A stretch of DNA of 64,000 nucleotides from Roseovarius pacificus (GTDB taxonomy: Bacteria > Pseudomonadota > Alphaproteobacteria > Rhodobacterales > Rhodobacteraceae): assembly GCF_900142665.1 (NCBI RefSeq), contig NZ_FRBR01000002.1, forward strand, positions 248,001-312,000, given 5' to 3'. Position 1 is the first letter of the stretch; every line of letters begins with the position of its first letter. The position numbers and the translations under genes were made by a program. Below, one piece after another: positions 33,998 through 42,309 of the stretch. The notes beneath the pieces are model-generated. The model searched no databases, was not told the DNA's origin, and was given only the letters and a program-made list of their open reading frames with translations.

Positions 33998-34983
33998 CAC
34001 GACACCTCCGAATTGCGTGACATGGCCTTGCGGATGCGCGGCATGTAGTGGCCAAGCAGGATCATCCCCAACAGCGCGAGGCCATAGAACACCGGGATCC
34101 ACGCCCCGGATGCGGACAGAAGCTGCGGCACCAGCGTGACGAAGGCACCGCCAAGCAGGACGCGGGGAAGGGAGAGGCCGTAAAAGCTGACCACAGACCC
34201 GACCAGCAGAAAGATCGCCTGCCAGAAGGTGAAACCGCCGGGCGAGACCGTCGAGCCCGAGAAGGCCAATGTCGCACCGCAAAGCGCGCCGATCCCGCCG
34301 CTGATCCCCATGATCGAGATCCGGGCCCAGACCCTTCGTGTCCCGAACGCGTCAGCGGCGGCCGGATGGGTCTTGGCCAGCAACAGCGCCATGCCCTGCC
34401 GCGACAGTCGCAGCCGCGCGACCGCGAAACAGACGATCACCAGCATGACAAGCGCGACATAGTATCGTTGCATCCCCATGCTCACGCCCGGGATAAGGGG
34501 TGTGGCGACATAAAGCCCTTCATATCCGCCGGTCAGGCTGTCGAAGTTGTTGATCATCTCCGGCACGGCCAGCGCCAGCGCCAGCGTCGTCACCGCCAGG
34601 TAGATGCCGTGCAGGTTGCGCGATGGCCAGGCAAAGAGAATTCCAAAGCACACGCCAAGCAGCAGGGAAAGCGGCACCGATGCCCAGAGCGAAATGCCAT
34701 ACCGGGTGTCCAGCACGCCAACGGAATAGGCGCCAAGCGCGGTGAAAAAGGTGTGTCCGATTGACACTTCTCCGCCGTAGCGGACCAGCAGGGATACCGC
34801 CAGCACGCCGATCGAGTTGGCAAAGCAAAGCCCAAGCGTGAAGGTCCAGGACCCGCCAAGCATGAAGGGCATGACGATCAGCGCCGTCAGCACGATCCCT
34901 GCCGTCGCCCCGGGGGTGGCGACGCCGGACAGGCGCGTGAAAACCGATTGGTCGGGAGTTATATGGGTCGCATGATTAGACAC
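33997..34983 (-). CDS. livM: Branched-chain-type ABC permease LivM
   Basis: A 328-residue permease of the LivM group with about nine membrane segments. It carries the family pattern SIGHTFFTALGAY and the cytoplasmic coupling stretch LLLAKTHPAAADAFG. Its start overlaps the livH end by 8 nt. Confidence 0.92.
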   Translation of the reverse strand: MSNHATHITPDQSVFTRLSGVATPGATAGIVLTALIVMPFMLGGSWTFTLGLCFANSIGVLAVSLLVRYGGEVSIGHTFFTALGAYSVGVLDTRYGISLWASVPLSLLLGVCFGILFAWPSRNLHGIYLAVTTLALALAVPEMINNFDSLTGGYEGLYVATPLIPGVSMGMQRYYVALVMLVIVCFAVARLRLSRQGMALLLAKTHPAAADAFGTRRVWARISIMGISGGIGALCGATLAFSGSTVSPGGFTFWQAIFLLVGSVVSFYGLSLPRVLLGGAFVTLVPQLLSASGAWIPVFYGLALLGMILLGHYMPRIRKAMSRNSEVS

Positions 34984-35875
34984 GGGCGCCTCCGACTTTC
35001 TGAAGGATGCCGTTCGGGAAGATGTTCAGCGCCACCAGGATCACCCCCAACAGGAAGGTCGAGGAATATTCGGGCGAGACATAGAAGGTGAAGAGGTTCA
35101 TCATCACGCCCACAAGGATACCGCCGAAAAGTGCGCCGGGCAGGGATGCAAACCCACCGATTACGGCTGCGGCAAAGGCCTGCAACATGAACGTCGCAAC
35201 GGTCGTCACCGACAGGAAAGTCGTCGGAACGATCAGCAGCGCCCCAATCACCCCCAGGATTGCTGCCGTGATCCAGGCAAAGTAATGAACCGATTTCAGG
35301 TTCAGCCCGCAAACCTCGGCTGCAAAGGGGTTTTCCGAAATCGCCCGAAAGGCGATGCCCAGCTTGGTATAGTCGATCACAATGAAAAGCGCGCCGATGG
35401 TGACAATGGCCACGACGAGCACGGTCAGGTCGTACCCCGTGACCAGAAGTCCCAGCACCGACATGGCAAACCGCGGGATAGGCAGGTCAAGCGCCACGAT
35501 GTCGGCCCCGAACACAAGAAGCGTGACGCCTTGGGCAATAAGCCCGAAGCCAAGTGTGGCGATGGTCGATGTTAGGTCGGACTCAAAAACCACGGGTGAG
35601 ATGATTGAATAGATCAGGAAGGCAATGGCGACTGCGGCCAGCATGGCCAGCAGAACAGCCGCGCCCCAGCTCAGCGACATCAAGACGCCCGAAGACAAGC
35701 CGTAGACCAGGAAGGCCGTCAGACCCGCGACGTTCCCGTGGCTGAAGTTGACAACCCTGGAACACTTGAAGATCATCACCAGCCCAAGAGCGCCAAGCGC
35801 ATAGAGACACCCGGTGATCATGCCGGACCAGATCAGCGGGAAAAGGTCATAGACCAGACTGCCCCAAAAGGTCAT
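34976..35875 (-). CDS. livH: Branched-chain-type ABC permease LivH
   Basis: A 299-residue permease of the LivH group with eight or so membrane segments. Family blocks: SGMITGCLYALGALGLVMIFK, NFSHGNVAGLTAF and the coupling segment GIAFRAISENPFAAEVCG. It overlaps the 3-hydroxyisobutyrate-dehydrogenase-like gene upstream by 4 nt (ATGA). Confidence 0.92.
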   Translation of the reverse strand: MTFWGSLVYDLFPLIWSGMITGCLYALGALGLVMIFKCSRVVNFSHGNVAGLTAFLVYGLSSGVLMSLSWGAAVLLAMLAAVAIAFLIYSIISPVVFESDLTSTIATLGFGLIAQGVTLLVFGADIVALDLPIPRFAMSVLGLLVTGYDLTVLVVAIVTIGALFIVIDYTKLGIAFRAISENPFAAEVCGLNLKSVHYFAWITAAILGVIGALLIVPTTFLSVTTVATFMLQAFAAAVIGGFASLPGALFGGILVGVMMNLFTFYVSPEYSSTFLLGVILVALNIFPNGILQKVGGARV

Positions 35876-36765
35876 GTTCCCCGCTCCATCTCATCTGCGT
35901 CAATAAGCTGGATGACCGAGGGGAAATACTTGCCGCCGAACCCCTTCTCGACCGCGGCCTGATAATAGGCGCGCGCCTGCTCTGCCGCGGGAATGTAGGT
36001 TCCCGTCTGGTCGGCCAGATCAAAGACATAGGAAATATCTTTGAGAACATATTCCGCCGGAAAGGATTTCTCGGGAAACTCACGGGGCGCCATTGCCTTT
36101 TTGCCGTGGTTGCGCAGCACGAAACTGTCGCCCGAACCCTTGGATACGGCGTCAAGCAAAGTGTCGGCTTCGACCCCGGCCCGTTCACCCAGAACGATCA
36201 TCTCGGCCAATGCCACCGTATTGGCAAAGACCAGCATGTTATTCACCAGTTTCAGGACCTGGCCGGCTCCGACGTCGCCGCAATGGGTCACGTCCGAGGC
36301 CATGTAGTGAAGAACCGGGCGAACTCTTTCGTAACGCGCAGGCTTGCCGCCAACCATGATGCTCAGCTTGCCCTGCTGCGCGGCCTCGCGGGTGCGGGCA
36401 ACGGGCGCATCAATGAAATCCACACCGTGCGGCTCCAGCATGTCGGCGGTTTCGCGAGCCGAACTCACAGTCGTTGTCGAAAGGTCGACCAGGATCTTTC
36501 CGGCGCCCGCGACTGGGCCAATCATCCCAGCGACCTTCTGTACCTGGGGGCCGCCCGGCAGGGACAGACAAATGATGTCCGCCTCCTTTGCAAGCGCCTC
36601 GACCGAGTCCATGCGCTCGGCTTTCGTGTCCGACAGCGCGGCGACGGCGTCTTCGGACAGATCAAAGCACAGAACGCGCCCCGGATGCTTTACCGCGATG
36701 TTCCGGCACATCGGGCCACCCATCACGCCAAGTCCGATAAATCCTATGGTATCCGTATCTTTCAT
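35872..36765 (-). CDS. Beta-hydroxyacid (3-hydroxyisobutyrate-type) dehydrogenase
   Basis: A 297-residue NAD(P)-dependent enzyme of the 3-hydroxyisobutyrate/tartronate-semialdehyde reductase family. Features: nucleotide loop GFIGLGVMGGPMCRNI, substrate motif FIDAPVARTREAAQQGKLS, catalytic Lys region GQVLKLVNNMLVF and the KD block VLKDISYVFDLADQTG. It would oxidise a 3-hydroxy acid to the semialdehyde, or the reverse. It is embedded in the transporter operon, so it probably acts on the imported compound. Confidence 0.88.
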   Translation of the reverse strand: MKDTDTIGFIGLGVMGGPMCRNIAVKHPGRVLCFDLSEDAVAALSDTKAERMDSVEALAKEADIICLSLPGGPQVQKVAGMIGPVAGAGKILVDLSTTTVSSARETADMLEPHGVDFIDAPVARTREAAQQGKLSIMVGGKPARYERVRPVLHYMASDVTHCGDVGAGQVLKLVNNMLVFANTVALAEMIVLGERAGVEADTLLDAVSKGSGDSFVLRNHGKKAMAPREFPEKSFPAEYVLKDISYVFDLADQTGTYIPAAEQARAYYQAAVEKGFGGKYFPSVIQLIDADEMERGT

Positions 36766-36769
36766 TGCA

Positions 36770-37519
36770 TCAATCCATCAACATTCCACCGTTCACATCG
36801 AGAACGGTGCCGGTGATCCAGTTGGAAGCAGGCGAGGCAAGGAACAGGATCGCCTGGGCAATGTCCTCGGGCTGGCCATAACGACCAAGCGGCACGTTGC
36901 CATTGGGGGAGGGGGCAGACCGTTGCGTCACGGTTTCCCACATCGGCGTTTCAACCGGGCCCGGGGCGATGACCGAGGCATAGATCCCCTTGTCGGCGCC
37001 ATTCTTGGCAACCCACTTCATCAGGCCATGCACAGCTGATTTTGCGGCAACATAGGACGGGCCCGACGCCACGCCGCCGATCTTCGACGCGATGGACCCG
37101 AGGGCGACGATCTTGCCAAAGCCCTGCGCTTCCATGATCGGGAAAACCTCGCGAACAGGGTTCACGACCCCCATCAGGTTCACATCCAGAATGGACCGCC
37201 ATTCGTCGTCGGTCGACTCCACCAGATGCTTGTGAGAGATCGTACCGGCGCACAGGATCAGCGCATCGACAGAGCCGTATCGATCTCGTGTCTCGGTCAG
37301 GACCGAGACCGTTTCGTCGCGCGACGTCACGTCGTAGCGGTGATAGACGATACGATCGTTTTCGAATTCTGCACTTTCCGCGATATCGGTGGCGACCACG
37401 GTCGCGCCGGCCTCTGCGAGGGCGAGAGCCGTGGCGCGACCGATGCCGCCGACCGCACCCGTGACAATTGCCGTCTTGCCGTCAAGCCGCGCGGGCTCGC
37501 TGACTGGTATGAAGGACAT
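36770..37519 (-). CDS. Short-chain dehydrogenase/reductase
   Basis: A 249-residue classical SDR. The start at 37519 (MSFIPVSEPARLDGK) is preceded by AAAAGGGAAA. Features: TGAVGGIGRAT nucleotide loop, LCAG (for NNAG), the catalytic Ser in VALGSIASKIGG and the YVAAK motif, ending with a typical ITGTVLDVNGGM. It lies 4 nt before the dehydrogenase gene in the Liv operon and probably oxidises a secondary alcohol of the substrate. Confidence 0.9.
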   Translation of the reverse strand: MSFIPVSEPARLDGKTAIVTGAVGGIGRATALALAEAGATVVATDIAESAEFENDRIVYHRYDVTSRDETVSVLTETRDRYGSVDALILCAGTISHKHLVESTDDEWRSILDVNLMGVVNPVREVFPIMEAQGFGKIVALGSIASKIGGVASGPSYVAAKSAVHGLMKWVAKNGADKGIYASVIAPGPVETPMWETVTQRSAPSPNGNVPLGRYGQPEDIAQAILFLASPASNWITGTVLDVNGGMLMD

Positions 37520-37593
37520 GGAATTTCCCTTTTCTGCGCCTGACAAGAAGTCCCCGCCCGCTGGCGTGAGGGCCGGCGAGCGGGTGACCAAGA

Positions 37594-38802
37594 TTATTCG
37601 CCCTTGGCTGCGTTGAACGCGACCTCCGGGTAGGGCTGAAACTCGCGCACCAGCACGAATTCACCATCCTTATACTGGATGATGCCTTCCTGGCGGGTGC
37701 CCCGATGATCGTCTGCGCTGAAGGTCACGCCGCGTGCACCACCGACGGCCGCATCCGTCATCGTGTTCATTGCCTTCACAAGGTTGTCGCGCGTGATCTC
37801 ATCACCGCTGTCAAGCAGCAGCTGGAACCCCTTGTGGAACAGGGCGGCATTGCTCCAGCCGTTCAGGCCCAGCACGCCGACCGGATCGTTCGGAAAATAT
37901 TTGGCGACCGACTCGCGATAGGCAACCACCTCGGGCTCGTCGCTCGACACCGGCAGCAGCCAGGACGAGAAATAAACGCCTTCCAGAAGGTCACCGGCCA
38001 GCTTCAGCGTCGAGGGGTCAGCGGTGAAGAACGGTGCGAACCAGGCCGCATCGACGCCCTGAAGGTCGGCAGCCTTGAGTGCCGCCGCAAGGTTGGCGTT
38101 CGACCCGTAAAGCAGTACCGTCTCCGCACCGGAATTCTGGATGCGGCGGATATGGGCGCTAAAGCTCGTCGTCTTCACGTCAAAGGGGATCGATTCGACG
38201 GGCTCGATGCCAAGGTCAGCCATGACCAGGTCAAAACCACGCTTGGCCGACTTGCCCAGTTCGTCGTTTTCCCAAAGTATGGCGATCTTGGAATGTCCAA
38301 GACCGTTCACCGCGTATTCGGCCGAAGACCCGGCGGACCAACCGTAATCGGGCAGTAGCGGGAATACCGCGGGAACCTCGAAAAACTGACTCGATCCGCC
38401 TACGGGACCAATGATCGGGACGCCGGATTCCCTGGCATAGGGGATGACGGCGACGTTCGTCGCCGTGCCGATCGGGGCGGCAAGCGCAAAGATGTCGTCA
38501 TCTTCGACCAGGCTCCGGGCCGTGGCGACGCTGCGCGCGGGATCATACCCGTCATCCTTCGTAATGTAGTTGAAGGTCCAGCCGTCCACCTCGCCGGAGT
38601 CGTTGAGCATCTTGAAATAGGATTCGGCGGCGTGCGTAAGAACTGCGTAGAACGGAACCGGGCCCGTGATCGGGGTAAAGGCACCGATGGTGACCACCTT
38701 GTTTTCCATGTCGATTCCGGACTCGGCACGCGCCTGTCCAGCGACCAGCGCGGCAGCCGTGACAGCGGCAAGCGCAGGGCCTTTCCAAAGTTTTTGCAGC
38801 AT
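37594..38802 (-). CDS. Liv-type ABC substrate-binding protein
   Basis: A 402-residue periplasmic binding protein of the branched-chain amino-acid/amide family (type I fold), with a Sec signal ending AGQARA. Recognisable pieces: VVTIGAFTPITGPVPFYA, the GPVGGSSQFFE ligand-loop area and KIAILWENDELGKSAKRGFD. It is first of the operon continuing to the SDR, dehydrogenase, livHMGF and MBL-fold genes. The ATAATGCATTAT site lies 166 bp upstream. Liv-type systems also carry aromatic acids, amides and short acids, so the ligand is open. Confidence 0.88.
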   Translation of the reverse strand: MLQKLWKGPALAAVTAAALVAGQARAESGIDMENKVVTIGAFTPITGPVPFYAVLTHAAESYFKMLNDSGEVDGWTFNYITKDDGYDPARSVATARSLVEDDDIFALAAPIGTATNVAVIPYARESGVPIIGPVGGSSQFFEVPAVFPLLPDYGWSAGSSAEYAVNGLGHSKIAILWENDELGKSAKRGFDLVMADLGIEPVESIPFDVKTTSFSAHIRRIQNSGAETVLLYGSNANLAAALKAADLQGVDAAWFAPFFTADPSTLKLAGDLLEGVYFSSWLLPVSSDEPEVVAYRESVAKYFPNDPVGVLGLNGWSNAALFHKGFQLLLDSGDEITRDNLVKAMNTMTDAAVGGARGVTFSADDHRGTRQEGIIQYKDGEFVLVREFQPYPEVAFNAAKGE

Positions 38803-38967
38803 GATTTCTCCTCCCAGAGACTATGTATGGCTGTATTTCATGGCATCTGACACGATACCGCCCCCGGGCGGCTCTGTTCCGCGATGCAGCCTTCAGACAT
38901 TTCGCGTCCAAAGCGCACTGAACTCAGCCTCCTCTTTGCCAATATTCAGATCGCCCTTGACGTCTTC

Positions 38968-38979
38968 ATAATGCATTAT
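38968..38979. promoter_or_regulatory. ATAATGCATTAT operator, site C
   Basis: An exact copy of the 12-bp palindrome in the divergent gap between the Liv-type operon (start 38802) and the CoA-transferase at 39060. An ATGCAT half follows at once (reading ATGCATTATGCAT), giving overlapping sites. Confidence 0.7.
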
Positions 38980-39059
38980 GCATTCTGTTGCTGGCAAGGA
39001 AAAAATGAAATACCCGCGAAAACAGATGTATTGACAGAGCGCGGACAAGGAGAAAATGC

Positions 39060-40289
39060 ATGAAAAGTGGAATTCTGGCTGGAAAAACCGTGGTGGAACT
39101 GGGCAGCATGATCGCTGCCCCCTTTGCCACGCATCTGCTGAATCAGCTTGGCGCCGACGTTATCAAAATCGAACCTCCCGCCGGAGAAACGACGCGAAAG
39201 CTGGTGCGGGGTGGGCCAAGCGGCAGCTATATCGCGTTCAACCGGGGGAAGCGCAGCCTCTGCCTTGATATGGCTGCAGATGAGGGGCAGGCGGCATTCC
39301 GCAAGCTGATCGCAAGCACGGACATCGTCGTGCAGAACCTGTCACCCTCTGCCGCGCGAAAACTGGGCGCTACCTTTGAGGTCTGCAATGCAATCAATCC
39401 CGACATCATATTTTGCCACATCAAGGGCTATGGGGCCGGCCCGCTGGAAGAACGGGTCGCCTCGAATCCTATCGCAGAAGCAGCCACCGGCGTGATGTAC
39501 TATAACCGCCCCGACGGGCGCCCGGCCCGGCTCGGCCCCTCGTATCATGACCAGTTCGCGGGTTGCTATGCGGCCATCGCTGTTCTTTCGGCGCTCATGT
39601 CCGACCGCTCCCAGGACAAGCGCGACATCGAGATCGGGCTTTATGAAACCGGCCTGCACATCGCGGCGCGCGACCTTCTGGGCGTGCAGCTCAAGACGCA
39701 ACTGCTTGGCCGGCCCGAGCAAGAGCCCTCGGCCGAGTTTTCCATCCCTGGCTATGGTGCATATGAAACCCGCGATGGTCGCTGGATTTATCTTGTGATG
39801 CTCACGGATGAGCACTGGCGGAAATTCTGCGCGGCCACCGGCCTGACTGTGGACCCCGAACTTGCCGCATTGCGCCAACGACGGGCCCGACGTCCGGATG
39901 TCGAAGCGCTTGTCACGGCGGCTGTCGCCGATGTTGATTTCGACGATCTTGTCGCCAAGCTCGATGCCAATGGCGTGGGCCACACTGAAGTCCTGCCGCT
40001 TGATCGCGTGCTTGAGGCGCCGCAGGCTAAATCGGGGGAGAAGGTCTCGGACTTCGGCTTTGCCGGGTACGACTTCCAGGCACCGGAATTGCCGCTTGGC
40101 CCTCTGCTTGGTCCGGTCGCCGAGTCTCTGCCGCCCCCATATCTTGGCGAGCATACCGCGCAAATTCTGCAAGATCTGGGTTATACCGAATCGCAGGTAT
40201 CCGACATTGTCGGTCACGGTGCGGCGGTCGTGTCTGACCCTGACGCCCAGCTTTGGGCCAAACCCCGGGACCGTGCGACAGTAGGCTGA
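39060..40289 (+). CDS. Family III (CaiB/BaiF) CoA-transferase
   Basis: A 409-residue family III CoA-transferase, the third in this cluster. AAGGAG lies eight bases before the ATG. Typical blocks: ELGSMIAAPFATHLLNQLGADVIKIE, cut here as two segments by the Leu-Asn-Gln turn, then NRGKRSLCLDMA. The catalytic position reads IGLYETGLH, a Glu. It opens a plus-strand unit divergent from the Liv-type operon and shares operator site C. Confidence 0.87.
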   Translation: MKSGILAGKTVVELGSMIAAPFATHLLNQLGADVIKIEPPAGETTRKLVRGGPSGSYIAFNRGKRSLCLDMAADEGQAAFRKLIASTDIVVQNLSPSAARKLGATFEVCNAINPDIIFCHIKGYGAGPLEERVASNPIAEAATGVMYYNRPDGRPARLGPSYHDQFAGCYAAIAVLSALMSDRSQDKRDIEIGLYETGLHIAARDLLGVQLKTQLLGRPEQEPSAEFSIPGYGAYETRDGRWIYLVMLTDEHWRKFCAATGLTVDPELAALRQRRARRPDVEALVTAAVADVDFDDLVAKLDANGVGHTEVLPLDRVLEAPQAKSGEKVSDFGFAGYDFQAPELPLGPLLGPVAESLPPPYLGEHTAQILQDLGYTESQVSDIVGHGAAVVSDPDAQLWAKPRDRATVG

Positions 40290-40448
40290 CGCCTGATCCA
40301 TGGAAAACAAAACCACTGAAAATGGTCCTGCCGGTTATGCGGTTCTGTCTTCGGGCGGGACCGCTTGTCGTTTGCTTTGTCTCAACCTGCACATGCTGCG
40401 GCCATAGCGCGGCTTGTCTTGCTGCTGGAATTTCGCAATACGTAGAAT

Positions 40449-40460
40449 ATAATGCATTAT
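40449..40460. promoter_or_regulatory. ATAATGCATTAT operator, site D
   Basis: An exact copy of the cluster palindrome, 140 bp upstream of the Cat1-type CoA-transferase start. Together with site E, 95 bp further on, it suggests cooperative control of that gene. Confidence 0.7.
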
Positions 40461-40543
40461 TTAGCATGCCATTTATCTGTGTGTCTGGAGGTTTATCCAA
40501 TTTTTTGCGAGAAAATGTTAAATAATCTCTATTTATCGAAATA

Positions 40544-40555
40544 ATAATGCATTAT
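40544..40555. promoter_or_regulatory. ATAATGCATTAT operator, site E
   Basis: An exact copy of the palindrome, ending 44 bp before the Cat1-type CoA-transferase start at 40600. This position would overlap the core promoter, as expected for repression. Confidence 0.7.
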
Positions 40556-40599
40556 ATGATCGATAACTTTCCAGCCATTGACCGTGATTGAGGCCCACA

Positions 40600-42129
40600 A
40601 TGACCAAAATCGTCCCTAACGCATCCTGCGCTCGCATTCGCGACGCTTCCCTTTTTTCGCGTATCGTATCCGCCGACACGGCGGCGGGCCTGATCCGCGA
40701 CGGAATGGTCGTTGGAATGTCCGGGTTCACAAGGTCGGGCGAAGCAAAGGCCGTGCCTCTTGCTTTGGCCCGCCGTGCCAAAACCGATGCGGTGGGGATC
40801 ACGCTGATCACGGGGGCGTCCCTCGGCAATGATCTGGATGGTCTGCTTGCCGACAGTGGAGTGATCCGGCGCCGGTTGCCGTTCCAGTCAGACCCACGCC
40901 TGCGCGACCGGATCAATGACGGCACTGTCATGTATCTCGATCAGCACCTGTCCGAAACTGTTGAACATCTGCGATCAGGCCAGTTTCCGGCGCCCGATGT
41001 CGCCATTATCGAGGCTGCGGCCATCACCGAGGATGGGGGCATCGTGCCAACCACTTCGGTCGGCAACTCGGCTGGCTTCGCGACCCAGGCTCAGCAGGTG
41101 ATCGTTGAAATCAACGCTTTTGTGCCTTCGGCCCTTGAAGGGATGCACGACATTTATATTCCCGCTGACAGACCTGTCCGCGACCCGATTGCCCTGCGCA
41201 CTCCGCAGGATCGGATCGGTGACAGCGTCATCCGCGTCGACAGAGACCGGATCGTCGCAATCGTCCTGTCCGACCGGCATGACAGCTTTGCCGCCCTAGG
41301 AGCGGGTGATGACGACACGCGCGCAATTTCCGAGCATATCATCGACTTTCTTCAGCGCGAGGTCGCACGCGGCGCGCTTCCGAAGTCCCTTCGTCCACTT
41401 CAGGCCGGGATTGGGACCATCGCCAATTCCGTCCTGTCCGGGCTTGCCGAATCGCCGTTCTCGGGCATGACAATGTATTCCGAAGTCTTGCAGGATTCGG
41501 CATTCGACCTGCTGGATGCCGGCAAGCTCGATTTCGCCTCGGCGTCCTCGATCACACTCAGCGCGACAAGACATGCCGATGTGATGGGACGTCTGGCAGA
41601 GTATCGTGATCGTCTTGTGCTGCGCCCGCAAGAGATTTCAAACCACCCCGAGATTGTGCGTCGCCTTGGCATTATCGCGATCAACACGGCACTGGAATTC
41701 GACATCTACGGGAACGTGAATTCCACCCATGTCATGGGAAGCCACATGATGAACGGCATCGGCGGATCGGGTGATTTCGCGCGCAATTCCGGTCTGTCGA
41801 TCTTTGTCACCAAATCTGTAGCCAAGGGTGGGAATATCACCTCGCTGGTGCCGATGGTCAGTCATGTGGACCACACCGAACACGATGTAGACGTGATCGT
41901 GACTGAGCTGGGGCTGGCCGACCTGCGTGGACTTGCCCCGCGCGAACGCGCACGGGTCATCATCGATAACTGTGCCCATCCTGATTGGCGGGATAGCCTC
42001 AGCGATTATTTCAAACGTGCGTGCAATCGTGGCGGGCAAACCCCCCATGTGCTTGAAGAAGCATTTAAGTGGCACTGTGCATTCCGGGACACCGGCTCCA
42101 TGGTCAAGAATATGGCAATCTCCGGATGA
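40600..42129 (+). CDS. Acetyl-CoA hydrolase/transferase (Cat1/SCACT-type CoA-transferase)
   Basis: A 509-residue class I CoA-transferase of the succinyl-CoA:acetate type. ATG at 40600 follows GAGG; a TTG 12 nt earlier is less likely. Features: GMSGFTRSGEAKAVPLAL, LQAGIGTIANSVLSGLA, the catalytic Glu in MTMYSEVLQDSAFDLLDAG and the GNVNSTHVMGSHMMNGIGGS block. It probably exchanges CoA between succinyl- or acetyl-CoA and the pathway acid. Two operators lie directly upstream. Confidence 0.92.
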   Translation: MTKIVPNASCARIRDASLFSRIVSADTAAGLIRDGMVVGMSGFTRSGEAKAVPLALARRAKTDAVGITLITGASLGNDLDGLLADSGVIRRRLPFQSDPRLRDRINDGTVMYLDQHLSETVEHLRSGQFPAPDVAIIEAAAITEDGGIVPTTSVGNSAGFATQAQQVIVEINAFVPSALEGMHDIYIPADRPVRDPIALRTPQDRIGDSVIRVDRDRIVAIVLSDRHDSFAALGAGDDDTRAISEHIIDFLQREVARGALPKSLRPLQAGIGTIANSVLSGLAESPFSGMTMYSEVLQDSAFDLLDAGKLDFASASSITLSATRHADVMGRLAEYRDRLVLRPQEISNHPEIVRRLGIIAINTALEFDIYGNVNSTHVMGSHMMNGIGGSGDFARNSGLSIFVTKSVAKGGNITSLVPMVSHVDHTEHDVDVIVTELGLADLRGLAPRERARVIIDNCAHPDWRDSLSDYFKRACNRGGQTPHVLEEAFKWHCAFRDTGSMVKNMAISG

Positions 42130-42224
42130 TCGCAGCGATGCGCAACCTTTCAGGTCGATCATGAAGTTGACGGTTCGACAATAAACTGAACTGAATTACA
42201 GCACCGGGAATTCCAGGGCAGCGG

Positions 42225-42271
42225 ATAATCGGTCTCAAGTCAGGCTGCTCTGACAGCGCCTTCCAAAGCAG
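42225..42271 (+). repeat. 46-bp dispersed repeat, copy 2
   Basis: Same orientation as copy 1 at 9325-9371; 33 kb apart. Both contain GCGGATAATCGGTCTCAAGT followed by CAGG-TGCTCTGAC. It sits in the 180-bp gap between the CoA-degradation cluster and the demethylase gene, with no transposase fragment recognised beside it. It marks the right edge of that cluster. Confidence 0.6.
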
Positions 42272-42309
42272 CTCGCCAGACGTCCGGACGCGCGGTCTGT
42301 TCGCATGGG

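Larger units (their letters stand above)
40290..40599. other. Gap between the two plus-strand CoA-transferase genes
   Basis: This 310-bp stretch turns AT-rich after 40440 and holds two exact operator palindromes (40449 and 40544). An imperfect hairpin lies at about 40324-40362 without a T-run. It is best read as the promoter region of the Cat1-type CoA-transferase; no gene is seen in it. Confidence 0.6.

Noticed and set aside
40324..40362. Terminator after the CoA-transferase at 39060
   Set aside because: The stem has a wobble pair, a 20-nt loop and no T-run after it.
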